From Chrysochromulina tobinii (taxonomy: Eukaryota > Haptophyta > Prymnesiales > Chrysochromulinaceae), in contig JWZX01001953.1 in NCBI GenBank assembly GCA_001275005.1, forward strand, positions 1 to 15,607: 15,607 nt of DNA. Direction: 5' to 3'. Below are positions 9,401-15,607 of the stretch, in pieces (position 1 is the first letter of the stretch; each line of letters starts with the position of its first letter). Made by a program: the position numbers and the translations under genes. Below the pieces are notes generated by a model. The model saw nothing but the letters and a program-made list of their open reading frames with translations. It was not told the DNA's origin and ran no database searches.

Positions 9401-10059
9401 GCGTGCCGACGACAACGTCACAGGAGAGAACGGAAGGCTTCGGCGTGGACCAGGGACCTGTGGACCAGGGAGGAGGTCCGCCTGTGCCGGGCGCTCCGCC
9501 GCCGCCCGCCGGCTGGAAGTGGTTGCACGAGGGCGAGACGATTGAGGTCGAGGTGGCGGCGAGCGAGGACGCACCGGCAGTGTGGGTCACGGCCGAGGTA
9601 CTCATAGCCCTCATCGACGGTTCCTTCCAGGCACGCATCGTGCTGCCCGACGGCTCAGATCAGTGGGACGACTGGTTCTCGTGGCAGGAGGAGGGCTCGG
9701 ACTGGCGCCGACGGGCCAAGCGCGAGGCGCCTGAGGAGGCGCCTGAGGGCTTCAGGTACGCCACTTGCCCGCGGCTCGAGACGGATGAGGACTACCGCAA
9801 GCTGGTCGGACGGAAGGTCCTCGTTGCCCACGAGCGCAAGAAGAACCTGGAGCCCAACTGGTACATGGGCAGGATCAAGCTCTTCGGTGTCTCGGCGGCG
9901 TGGAAGAAGACCTGCCCTTCGGCCAACTTTATCATTAAGTACAGTAAGACGGAGACGGGCAACGCACTCGACGGCGACTCTGCGATCGAGCTCGCGACTC
10001 ACAACTATGGTGTTGATGAGTGGTGGCTGCTGCTTGATCCTCTACTACCTGAGGAGTGA
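6451..10059 (+). CDS. KDM3-like JmjC histone H3K9 demethylase with chromodomain and twin Tudor-like modules
   Basis: A 1202-residue protein with no intron. Residues 65-80 hold a CxxC...HC cluster ending CRFRKSR. Residues 181-235 form a Cys-rich zinc-binding region (CDGC, CPNCG, CMAC). The JmjC region runs from about 317 to 760 in KDM3 style: NLASKLPRY, DLGPKMY, iron ligands H572 and D574 (LHVDIADAVN) and H744 (FIPCGCPHQV), then CIKVAMDFVSPEH. An acidic Gly/Glu insert (about 590-671) splits the catalytic core. A chromodomain (826-877; EYSVEYI, KWLGY, TWEP) keeps the three aromatic cage positions Y, W and Y. Two near-identical modules of about 60 residues follow (894-953 and 1029-1088; LPDGSDQW, DWFSW, EEG, DWRRR), then a last SH3/Tudor-like segment. 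KDM3 enzymes remove H3K9me1/2 using Fe(II) and 2-oxoglutarate. The reader domains suggest recruitment to methylated chromatin. ATG 6523 is an alternative start. Confidence 0.85.
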   Translation: MDANTPSRRSVRSSTTQGRTTEALMAQHRPPLEANPAPAAPLQEGEILKTQDKRCTVPAFESLPPCLACYANKPGEHCRFRKSRLVALGPAGTVRSLQSFTSGSGFRLVDHDVDKRDDKSAADKRDGKRDARHVLQYACSSFLEALKSEQGMLPEGASLTIATSQLAIGSADPTSETRAACEHTNAPGEKQLCDGCNTTIFCYYATCPNCGLEACMACTDSWRRDGKAAHVECPHPIESWAYFSRFATKDLADLQQAAAAWCTADAGRATVDKDATSSTAAASAPVCSSPSGSPACSGIGSSESSRRAQARHPQPLRLRLDGVHDEERFLAIWSKGEPIVGEGVGERLHEKWTPDHLSSLLGEWQVPLIEVRSGRVFQRPLKDFLNGFRHPEQRPQPPETPHPKRSRKPMGAKAAGSIPVAERAMPEHGDGSGEHGASVEASVGASPKLGSPSASAVGIAPRGARTIPPSGGAAPWRCVDPSEALLKLKDWPTSSDFAELLPEHFADLMRALPLAAYTKRDGALNLASKLPRYCLPPDLGPKMYLGFGALTPEGRFVRASTSERHAAGTGLHVDIADAVNILCHIEPLRAPSWAPRSGAGGLGGPVGTEDDGGTQDGAAGGPSKGVEGTMKAECSQGVAGEEEGEDAEDEGAEDEEELQWLLGEGQTGGAVWDIWHADDAETICAFLNRVAAEKGLPLPAHPIHDQTFYINARLRKRLKEEGVVGWRFVQRLGDAVFIPCGCPHQVLNLRSCIKVAMDFVSPEHIARCLAHTEQFRLLPRGHGRRQDTLSTKSVLLHTVAHALRTAGVYVAPGYALGPPPTLVGGEVEYSVEYIAAERMKGNKLEYNVKWLGYEEWTWEPARHLKNTKALLEWQAKKQQNLTVPEEWVWPVEGEGIEVEVAVSEDTPPAWVGAEVLVVLVDGTFQARIVLPDGSDQWEDWFSWKEEGKDWRRRAQQPTAEGAASCLASESTHSNATHADSSSKSVPTTTSQERTEGFGVDQGPVDQGGGPPVPGAPPPPAGWKWLHEGETIEVEVAASEDAPAVWVTAEVLIALIDGSFQARIVLPDGSDQWDDWFSWQEEGSDWRRRAKREAPEEAPEGFRYATCPRLETDEDYRKLVGRKVLVAHERKKNLEPNWYMGRIKLFGVSAAWKKTCPSANFIIKYSKTETGNALDGDSAIELATHNYGVDEWWLLLDPLLPEE
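9130..9714 (+). repeat. Internal duplication of a Tudor/Agenet-like module
   Basis: About 180 bp at 9130-9309 are repeated at 9535-9714, encoding two copies of a domain with the pattern VEV...ED.P..W..AEVL..L.DG.FQARIVLPDGSDQW. The first has WFSWKEEGKDW and the second WFSWQEEGSDW. High similarity even at the DNA level points to a fairly recent duplication or gene conversion. The Tudor/Agenet-like name rests on pattern only. Confidence 0.7.
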
Positions 10060-10495
10060 ATCGTGCTCGCGGTTTACGGTGAGTGGTGGCTAAGAGAGTG
10101 CCCTGCCGGCTGCGGGGCGGTGTCTATATAAAGACGAAACCGCCCATCGATGCAGCGCTCAGAGACAGGAATTGGAAAAATGAATGAAACTCACGCCCGC
10201 TCACACTCGCCCCGAACCCGAACCAAATTCGTTCCGTTCAGGCAGCACTGTCCACCGCATGTCCGGCAGCCCCCGGCGCCCAAGCCGTCTTGCGTCTATA
10301 GGACTAGGTCTACTGTCGGTACGTCATACGGATGTCAACCGTATGAATGCCCCGGGTCTAGCAGCCACATCGCTTGAATGCCAACTGCCGAAAGCCAGTC
10401 GGGCCACTGCAATGCACGAGGCACGTGTGCTGCAAGTCCTGCATCGCGGACCTTTTACAGATACACACCCCACAAGCGTCTGTGGTCGCAGCCTC
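10060..10495. other. Intergenic region between convergent genes
   Basis: The stretch between the 3' ends of the demethylase (plus) and transporter (minus) genes. It must hold both polyadenylation regions. It contains a strong inverted repeat at 10115-10145. No convincing coding region; short open frames here lack conserved features. Confidence 0.5.
10115..10145 (+). other. Inverted repeat / RNA hairpin 3' of the demethylase gene
   Basis: GGGCGGT (10115-10121) pairs with ACCGCCC (10139-10145), and inside it GTCT (10122-10125) pairs with AGAC (10132-10135). The loop is ATATAA and three bases (GAA) bulge on the 3' side. It lies 56 bp past the demethylase stop codon, so it would sit in the 3' UTR. 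It could help 3'-end formation or mRNA stability; there is no T-run of a bacterial terminator. Confidence 0.6.
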
Positions 10496-11917
10496 TTACG
10501 CGCGCGCCTTCTGACCCGCCGCCGCCTTCTTGGCGCTAGCCTCGACCATGATCGCCGGAAGCGTCGCACCCGCCGCAAGCGCCATCGCAGCGGCGAGCGT
10601 CAGGAATAGCCCAGACCATCCGACTGCGTCTACGAGCTTCGCCGTGAGCCCCCCCTGAAGGATAGCGCCTACCGATCCGAAACCATTCACAAGGCCGGAC
10701 GCGGCGGCGGCGAGGGCTGTGTCGGAGGATCGCCCGGCATAGTCGCACAGATTGCGACTCGCGGCGCCTCCAAGCACACTGTCTGGCCCTGCAATCGTGA
10801 AGCCAACCAATGCCATCGCGGCGATGTGCAGCGACTTGAGACTCTTGCCGCTGACCTTCTCAGCCACGCAGACCGCACCCCAGCCGCCAAAGGCAGCAGC
10901 GGTGGCGGCGAGGAAGGGGAAGACTGTGGCGATCATATGGCCACCGAAGACGCCGTCGCACAGGAAGCCCGTTGCGATGGAACCTAGCACGCCCGCCACG
11001 TCGAAGATCGCAGCCATCGTACCCGCCGAGGCAGATGAAAGGCCAACATGCTTCGTCAAAAAGTACGGCAGCCAGAACATCAGGCAGTAACGGCTCATCT
11101 TGACGAGCGTGTAAGCCGCGCCGACAGACTTGAGACCAGGGAGAGTGAGAGGGCTGATGGAGGAGGCAGCCTTTACTGCTGTGGCTGCCTTGGGCTTCGC
11201 CTTGGAGGCCGCCGCTGGCGCTGCCTTGGGCTTCGAGGACGAGAGGAGGGCGAATGCCAGGACGGGTGCAAACGTCGCAACGGTCGCGCCAGAGACCTTG
11301 AAGACTGCGCGCCAGCCCTTCGAGGCCAAGACGGCGCTCGCCACTGTATTGGCAGCGACGCCACCAACTTGCTGCGACGTCTGCCACAGCCCGACCGCGG
11401 TGGCGCGCATAGAGGCCGGGAAGAGGTCAGCAACGAAGAGGACGAGGAGGGGGTTGACACTCGCCGCAAAGATGCCGACGAGACCCCACAGGAAGCTCAT
11501 ATGCTTCGCCTCGGACACGAAGCCAAAGGCCGCCGTCAGACCACCGCATGCGAGGAAGCCGAAGATCAAGGGGATGGCACGTCCGAACATAGCGACAATG
11601 GAGCCCGTCATGAATTGGCCCACAGCGTACATGGTGAGCATGGCGGTGTCGATGCCGCCGAGAGCGGCAAGGCTCAGGCCCATCTCGCTTTGCAGCGTCG
11701 ACTTGACCACAGAGACTGGCTTGCGCGCAAAGTAGACGGCGACGTATGCCAAGTACGTAAGCACAAAGAGCACAATCTGGCGGGTGGAGATACTGCTCTC
11801 GTCAGAGGCTGGCGCTGCCTTCGCAGCAATGAGTGCGGATTCATAGCCTAGTACTGCTGCTCCACCGGCAGCACGGAGCACGGGTTTGACGGCAGCAAGA
11901 AGCAAGGGCTTGACCAT
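10496..11917 (-). CDS. SLC37/GlpT-type organophosphate:phosphate antiporter (major facilitator superfamily)
   Basis: A 473-residue membrane protein without introns; the start ATG has G at -3. The first membrane segment follows a basic N-terminus and includes YFARKPVSVVKS, the SLC37/GlpT signature in which the Arg (R65) contacts phosphate. A second conserved Arg lies in segment 7 (MSRYCLMFWLPYFL, R276), matching the partner Arg of GlpT. Twelve hydrophobic segments can be drawn, split by a Lys/Ala-rich central loop (about residues 228-258). Near the C-terminus GFTIAGPDSVLGG and GLVNGFGSVGAILQG match the family. Members exchange sugar phosphates or glycerol-3-phosphate for inorganic phosphate, in the ER or plastid envelope of eukaryotes; substrate and membrane cannot be fixed here. 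The N-terminal 45 residues could include a targeting signal. It converges on the demethylase and diverges from the urease accessory gene. Confidence 0.85.
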   Translation of the reverse strand: MVKPLLLAAVKPVLRAAGGAAVLGYESALIAAKAAPASDESSISTRQIVLFVLTYLAYVAVYFARKPVSVVKSTLQSEMGLSLAALGGIDTAMLTMYAVGQFMTGSIVAMFGRAIPLIFGFLACGGLTAAFGFVSEAKHMSFLWGLVGIFAASVNPLLVLFVADLFPASMRATAVGLWQTSQQVGGVAANTVASAVLASKGWRAVFKVSGATVATFAPVLAFALLSSSKPKAAPAAASKAKPKAATAVKAASSISPLTLPGLKSVGAAYTLVKMSRYCLMFWLPYFLTKHVGLSSASAGTMAAIFDVAGVLGSIATGFLCDGVFGGHMIATVFPFLAATAAAFGGWGAVCVAEKVSGKSLKSLHIAAMALVGFTIAGPDSVLGGAASRNLCDYAGRSSDTALAAAASGLVNGFGSVGAILQGGLTAKLVDAVGWSGLFLTLAAAMALAAGATLPAIMVEASAKKAAAGQKARA

Positions 11918-12306
11918 GCCGCTATCCGGCGTGGCTCGGGCACCCGTCTGATTGCCGCACTAAAAGCACGCGGGTGCCTACTGATGACGAGGAGCGAGAT
12001 CTTCTATCGAGATCTTGCACGCAAATTGAACTTCGTCAATCATCAAAACTCACAGCGACCAATAGTCCTGCGTTGCGGTTGCAGTTGCAGGTGTAGAGGG
12101 TTATCATATCACTGATCCGCATGTTGTTGGAGCGTGGGAGCGTGAGGCCACGGCAGGACGCAGGAGCTCGACGCGTGATTATTGCCCCCCCTAGGGTAAG
12201 ACCCACAAAGGCACGCGTGGTTCCTGTGAGAGACGGGGAGCGAGCGCCGCTCCCGCCGGTGGCTTGACTTGACTTGACAGGGGGGATTGCGACGCAGTCA
12301 AGTTCC
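11918..12306. promoter_or_regulatory. Divergent intergenic region between transporter and UreD-UreF genes
   Basis: 389 bp lie between the transporter ATG (minus, 11917) and the first ATG of the UreD-UreF gene (12307), so both promoters must be here. It has a direct repeat of GAGATCTT (near 11996 and 12009). Just before the UreD ATG it has TTGAC repeats and ACAGGGGGGATTGCGACGCAG. The latter resembles an intron end and could be a 5' UTR intron acceptor, but this is not provable. Confidence 0.4.
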
Positions 12307-15103
12307 ATGTTGGCCGACCGGAAGGGGTTCGCGAGACTCGTCGCCACCGCCAGTCGCGGCACGACGCACCTGACCACGATCTCGCATCGTGCGCCCGGGC
12401 GTCTGCTTCCGATGCGTTCGCCGCTTGCAGAGCAGGCCGGCGCTGGGCTTTGCGTCTTGGGAAGCTTCGGCGGCGGCCTCTTGGGCGGTGACTCGGTCGA
12501 TGTGAGTGTGCACGCAACGGCAGGCACGACGCTGACGATCGGCACGCAGGCATCCACCAAAGTGTACCGCATGAAGCCCGATAAGCAGCCATCGCGGCAC
12601 AGCATGCGCGGCTGCGTCGACGAGGGCGCTCTGCTCGTATACGCCCCCGATCCGCTAGTGCCATTTGCGCACTCGGCCTACGTCGGCACGCAGCGCTTCG
12701 AGCTGCAGCCGGGCGCGTCTCTCGTCACGGTCGACTGGCTCAGCTCTGGGCGCGCCAGCTGCGGCGAGCGCTGGGCGTTCGAGTCGTACGAATCGCGCAC
12801 GGAGCTGCGGCTCATGCCCGAGAGGAGCACCAATCCTGACAGCGTGCCGCCAGTGCTTGTCGAGGCGCTCCACCTCCCTCGCGCTGGGCTCGCCTTGCGT
12901 GCTGTGGGCTTTGACATTGGCGGCGTGGCGCGCGACGCGACGGTCTCGATGGTGGTCGTGGGTCCTCGCACGACGGAGGTGGTGGCGCGTCTGCACGACG
13001 CGGCCGCAATCATCGCCCAGCGGCGACGTGGCGGCGGTCTCGAAGGTGGCGCTGGCCGCCCTCAACGCGACGCACGAGAGGGGCGCATGCCCAGCATCCT
13101 CAAGGACGACGCTGCCACGGCCGCCTCCGAAGGCGAGGGCACGCTCGGGGCGATGCTGCTTGGCGATTTGATGCTGGGCGTGTGTGACGTCGAGGTGGGC
13201 GTGGGTGCGGCGCCCGGCTCCGCGCCCAGCGCGGCGCCGGACTCCGCGCCCAGCACGGCGCCTGACTCCGCGCCGAGAACGGCGTCGGCCTCCGCACCCA
13301 GGACAGTCACCGTCGCGCGCCTAGTCGCCGAGCACAACGAAGACGTCTACCGCCTTCTGCACTACTGCCTCTCGCCCCTCCAGGGCACGCTCGGCACGAC
13401 GCCTTACTCGGATCGGATCCACGCGGTGGTGGCGGCGCCCCCGACGAAGCTCGAGGTGAGTGCCACTGATGACCTTTGATGACCTTTGATGACCTTTGAT
13501 GACCCCTGATGACCCCTGATGAGCCCTGATGAGCCCTGATGAGCTCTGATGAGCTCTGACGGCTCCGTGCGCTCGAGTTTCGTCAGGTGAGTGCCACTGA
13601 TGACCTTTGATGAGCCCTGATGAGCCCTGATGAGCCCTGATGAGCCCTGATGAGCCCTGATGAGCCCTGATGAGCTCTGATGAGCTCTGACGGCTCCGTG
13701 CGCTCGAGTTTCGTCAGGTGAGTGCCACTGATGACCTTTGATGAGCCCTGATGAGCCCTGATGAGCCCTGATGAGCACTGACGAATCCGTGCGCTCGAGT
13801 TTCGTCAGGGCCTCCAACGGGCGGACGGCTCCTTGTACAAGGCAGGCGGCCGCCTCGCTGGCCAATACGAGCATGGGGAGCACCGGAACGAAAAGTGGCG
13901 GCGCGCGCCGGTGGTGCGTCCGTCCGATGTCGAGGCGGGCCTGCGCGCGGCAGCCATGTCCGCCGCCGCTTTGTCTGCGGCCGCGCGCGCGGCGCCCGCT
14001 CTCACGACAACGCTCTCGGCGCCGCAGCTGCTCCGGCTCGTGCACCTGTGCGACACGGCGTTGCCCACAGGTGGGTTCGCGCTGATTGCAGCACTCATTG
14101 CATTCTTATTGCACACTCATTGCACACTCATTGCACACTCATCGCACACTCGCCGTTGCCCACAGGTGGGTTCGCGCACTCTGGGGGGCTCGAGGCCGCC
14201 CTCCAATTCGGCCTACTTGGCACGCGGCGTGGCGCACCCATGGCCGCGTCGCTGCGTGAGCTTGGCACGACGGCCGCCCTCCATGCCGTGTGGCTGCAGG
14301 CGCCCTTTGCCCTCGCCGCTCATCAACTGCTCGCGGAGGCGCTGCCACACCTACGCCCGTCCTCGGGCGCCGCCGCGGGCACGTCCACGAGCGCCGCCGT
14401 GGGCACGTCCTCGGGCGCCGCCGCGGGCACATCCTCGAGCGCCGCCGTGGGCACGTCCTCGGGCGGCGCGTGGCCTGCGGACCATGTGGAGACCGCTCTG
14501 GCTGTGGCGATGGCCGCCCTGAACGCACAGCAGCACGCCCTGCTCGCCGCAAACGGCCCCGCATGCCGCGCCTCGATGCTCCAGGGCAGCACGCTTTCAC
14601 GCATCGCTACCAACTGGCTCGGAGGCGCCCAGCACGGCGCCCATGGGCAGGACGGCGCGGACGGCACAGGGGGCGCCGCCGCGGCCGCGGCGCGCGGCGT
14701 GCTCGCACTGCCCGCCCGACAAGCGCACGGCGCCCCGGCGCTTGGGGCGCTCGCTGCTCTCCTTGGGCTGCCCGCGCGCTCCGCTGTGGACGCCTTCATT
14801 TACATGACGACGCGAGACTTTGTGTCAGCCGCGGTGCGGCTGAATCTCATTGGGCCCCTCGCGGCGATCTCACTTCAATCGGAGGTCGTCAGTGACGTAG
14901 CCCGACGCAGCGCTGATGTGATGCAGCTTGGCTGTGCTGGTGCGGCCGGCTCCGCACCCCTCCCCCTTGTGATACCCCTTCCACTGATGTCCACTGAGGA
15001 CCAATGATTGCTTCCCTCGTCAGGTGCGGCCAGCTCGGCACCCCTCCTTGACGCGGCACACCAGTGCCATGACCTGCTCGAGAGGCGCATCTTCCAGACG
15101 TGA
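12307..15103 (+). CDS. Urease accessory protein fusion UreD-UreF, four exons
   Basis: join(12307..13455, 13809..14070, 14166..14939, 15024..15103), 754 residues. The UreD part lies in exon 1 (383 aa): APGRLLPM, SFGGGLLGGDSVDV, TIGTQASTKVYR, and a C-terminal VARLVAEHNEDVYRLL/PYSDRIHA block. The UreF part runs from about residue 457 to the end: LLRLVHLCDTALPTGGFAHS, GGLEAALQFG, LNAQQHALL, AVRLNLIGPLAA and the C-terminal APLLDAAHQCHDL/RRIFQT. UreD and UreF bind apo-urease together, with UreG, to load nickel, so a fusion makes functional sense. Low-complexity inserts interrupt both halves. Exon joints are phase 0, 1 and 1; each restores a conserved block, notably LPTGG|FAHSGG. Without splicing the first intron, translation stops at 13479, leaving UreD alone. 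Two separate genes are an alternative, but the linker exon is open throughout and lacks a clear UreF start ATG. Confidence 0.8.
13208..13302 (+). repeat. 24-bp coding repeat in the UreD part
   Basis: About four degenerate 24-bp units encode an eight-residue motif close to PDSAPSTA, in an Ala/Pro/Ser-rich insert before the conserved UreD C-terminal block. It is probably a flexible surface loop. Confidence 0.75.
13456..13808 (+). other. Intron 1 of UreD-UreF, a triplicated intron array
   Basis: 353 bp, phase 0, donor GAG|GTGAGT and acceptor GTCAG|GG. It consists of three head-to-tail units: 13456-13586 (131 bp), 13587-13717 (131 bp) and 13718-13808 (91 bp). Every unit begins GTGAGTGCCAC and ends with a tail closing CGCTCGAGTTTCGTCAG. 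Bodies are decamers of the type TGATGACCTT, TGATGAGCCC and TGATGAGCTC: nine, nine and five of them. The 40-bp difference of unit 3 equals four decamers. Both internal junctions read GTCAG|GTGAGT, a fused acceptor and donor. CTGAT/TTGAT in each decamer fits a branch-point pattern. Confidence 0.9.
14071..14165 (+). other. Intron 2 of UreD-UreF, flanked by a 24-bp direct repeat
   Basis: 95 bp, phase 1, CACAG|GTGGGT to CACAG|GT. A perfect 24-bp direct repeat spans both splice sites (14059-14082 and 14154-14177), so the coding sequence for LPTGGFA is present twice and splicing leaves one copy. The interior has a CTGATTGC and then repeats of ATTGCACACTC carrying CTCAT, which fits a branch point. 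Confidence 0.9.
14360..14455 (+). repeat. 24-bp coding minisatellite in the UreF part, four units
   Basis: Four 24-bp units (14360-14383, 14384-14407, 14408-14431 and 14432-14455) plus a partial fifth encode SSGAAAGT alternating with SSSAAVGT/STSAAVGT. The alternation suggests that a 48-bp pair was duplicated. The insert sits between conserved UreF helices. Confidence 0.9.
14940..15023 (+). other. Intron 3 of UreD-UreF, with duplicated exon sequence
   Basis: 84 bp, phase 1, donor GCTG|GTGCGG and acceptor CGTCAG|GTGCGG. The first 24 bases of the intron (14940-14963) match the first 24 of the next exon (15024-15047) with two differences. Splicing yields the UreF C-terminus (APLLDAAHQCHDL, RRIFQT); read-through gives an unrelated tail stopping at 15007. 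The interior has degenerate 10-mers with CTGATG and a TGATTGC. The donor is weak, so this intron is a little less certain. Confidence 0.75.
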
Positions 15104-15122
15104 GCGCAGCGCCTGCGGGGGT

Positions 15123-15162
15123 TCTCGACGGGGGAGATGCGATCTCGACGGGGGAGATGCGA
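15123..15162. repeat. 20-bp perfect tandem duplication
   Basis: TCTCGACGGGGGAGATGCGA occurs twice in direct succession (15123-15142 and 15143-15162), in the probable 3' UTR of the UreD-UreF gene. Confidence 0.9.
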
Positions 15163-15524
15163 TGAGTCTGCCAGTCGAGCAGAACACACCGCCGGTTCGA
15201 GCAGAAGGTGCTCATCTAGGGCAGCGCGTGGGTATATCCGCCCCAGGCTCCCAGCACGCAGTGCGCAGTGGACCGGTCGGGAGTCGCGAGTGAGTGCAGC
15301 CGAGCGCCGCCCGAGCGGAGCGCCGGAGCCGCGCGACCCCGACCGCGCCGTGCTCGAATTCAGGGTTTGGCGCGGGTGAACATATGGTCGGGTGCAGCGG
15401 TGGGACAATGATCTACAATCTTTCCGCGCGGTCGTGAGAGCTACATGCAATGTCGCAAACATACAATTTCGCAAACTGAAACTCACCCTCCGTCGTCTCC
15501 CTTAGCAACCGGGAAAAACTAGGG

Positions 15525-15607
15525 ATGGACCAGGTTTTCGTGGTTTGAACCAGGAAAAGCGGTCCGGACCAGCCCAAAGTGGTTTGGACCACCGACGGTT
15601 CGTACCA
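15525..15607. repeat. Cluster of short palindromes, TGGTTTGRACCA type
   Basis: TGGTTTGAACCA, GGTCCGGACC and TGGTTTGGACCA lie within about 60 bp, followed by GGTTCGTACCA at the window edge. GGTTCGTTACC and GGTTCGTCATACC occur near 47-82 at the opposite end. They may belong to a transposon terminus or a dispersed repeat cut by the window. Confidence 0.5.

Larger units (their letters stand above)
15104..15607. other. Gene-free interval downstream of UreD-UreF
   Basis: No gene recognised in about 500 bp. It contains the 3' UTR of the UreD-UreF gene, a 20-bp tandem duplication (15123-15162), a pair of CAATnTCGCAAAC motifs near 15448-15475, and a cluster of TGGT...ACCA inverted repeats at the very end. 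Confidence 0.5.

Noticed and set aside
10122-10135. TATA box (TATATAAA) for a plus-strand gene
   Set aside because: It forms the loop and inner stem of a hairpin in a 3' region, and no convincing gene follows on that strand.
13020-13085. Frameshift in the UreD part, where another frame briefly looks better (VSKVALAALNATHERG)
   Set aside because: That frame gives no conserved continuation, while the main frame reaches the conserved UreD C-terminal block; an ordinary low-complexity insert is simpler.
13456-13808. C/D box snoRNA array suggested by repeated TGATGA (C box) and CTGA (D box)
   Set aside because: The motifs are only a few bases apart in strict 10-bp units, leaving no room for guide sequences, and the C box lacks its preceding purine. 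A repeat with branch-point-like motifs explains them better.
13404-14045. Minus-strand open frame with repeated SSGLIRAHQ peptides
   Set aside because: It is the reverse strand of the intron decamers; the peptide periodicity comes from the 10-bp repeat.
14139-14600. Minus-strand Arg/Pro-rich frame opposite UreF
   Set aside because: It is a shadow of the 24-bp coding repeat and GC-rich codons; the plus strand carries UreF motifs.

Overview
The window looks like nuclear DNA of a GC-rich unicellular eukaryote, most likely a microalga and possibly a haptophyte. The evidence is GT-AG introns inside conserved eukaryotic proteins, a KDM3-type JmjC histone demethylase, EXO1 and an SLC37-type transporter. 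Long alanine-rich low-complexity inserts, a HEAT-type repeat and many short tandem repeats fit the same picture. The lineage is an inference from style, not from a marker gene. There are no operons, Shine-Dalgarno sites or recognisable tRNA/rRNA genes.

Layout. Positions 1-1631 are repeat-rich: two A-rich minisatellite clusters, a decamer array, and a doubtful acidic reading frame broken by a 17-bp duplication. Positions 1632-4583 (minus) hold a two-exon EXO1/XPG-family nuclease. It is divergent from 4904-6020 (plus), a HEAT/calcium-loop protein of unknown role with an apparent one-base frameshift. Positions 6451-10059 (plus) hold an intronless KDM3-like demethylase carrying a chromodomain and twin Tudor-like modules. 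It converges on an intronless SLC37-like organophosphate:phosphate antiporter at 10496-11917 (minus). Positions 12307-15103 (plus) hold a four-exon gene in which the urease accessory proteins UreD and UreF are fused. The last 0.5 kb has no recognisable gene.

The most striking signal is in the introns. All four that I can place are bounded by duplicated sequence. The first UreD-UreF intron is a whole intron repeated three times head to tail (131, 131 and 91 bp), each junction being a joined acceptor/donor, CAG|GTGAGT. The EXO1 intron is the same idea in two copies (73 and 83 bp). The other two UreF introns lie between near-perfect 24-bp direct repeats of exon sequence. Most intron bodies are short tandem units carrying CTGAT or CTCAT, which fit a branch-point consensus. 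A similar decamer array sits outside any recognised gene at 243-312. Together these look like recent or ongoing intron birth and growth by tandem duplication, with possible zero-length-exon (recursive) splicing.

The genes do not form one pathway: DNA repair, chromatin, transport and nickel-enzyme maturation lie side by side, as is usual in a compact eukaryotic genome.
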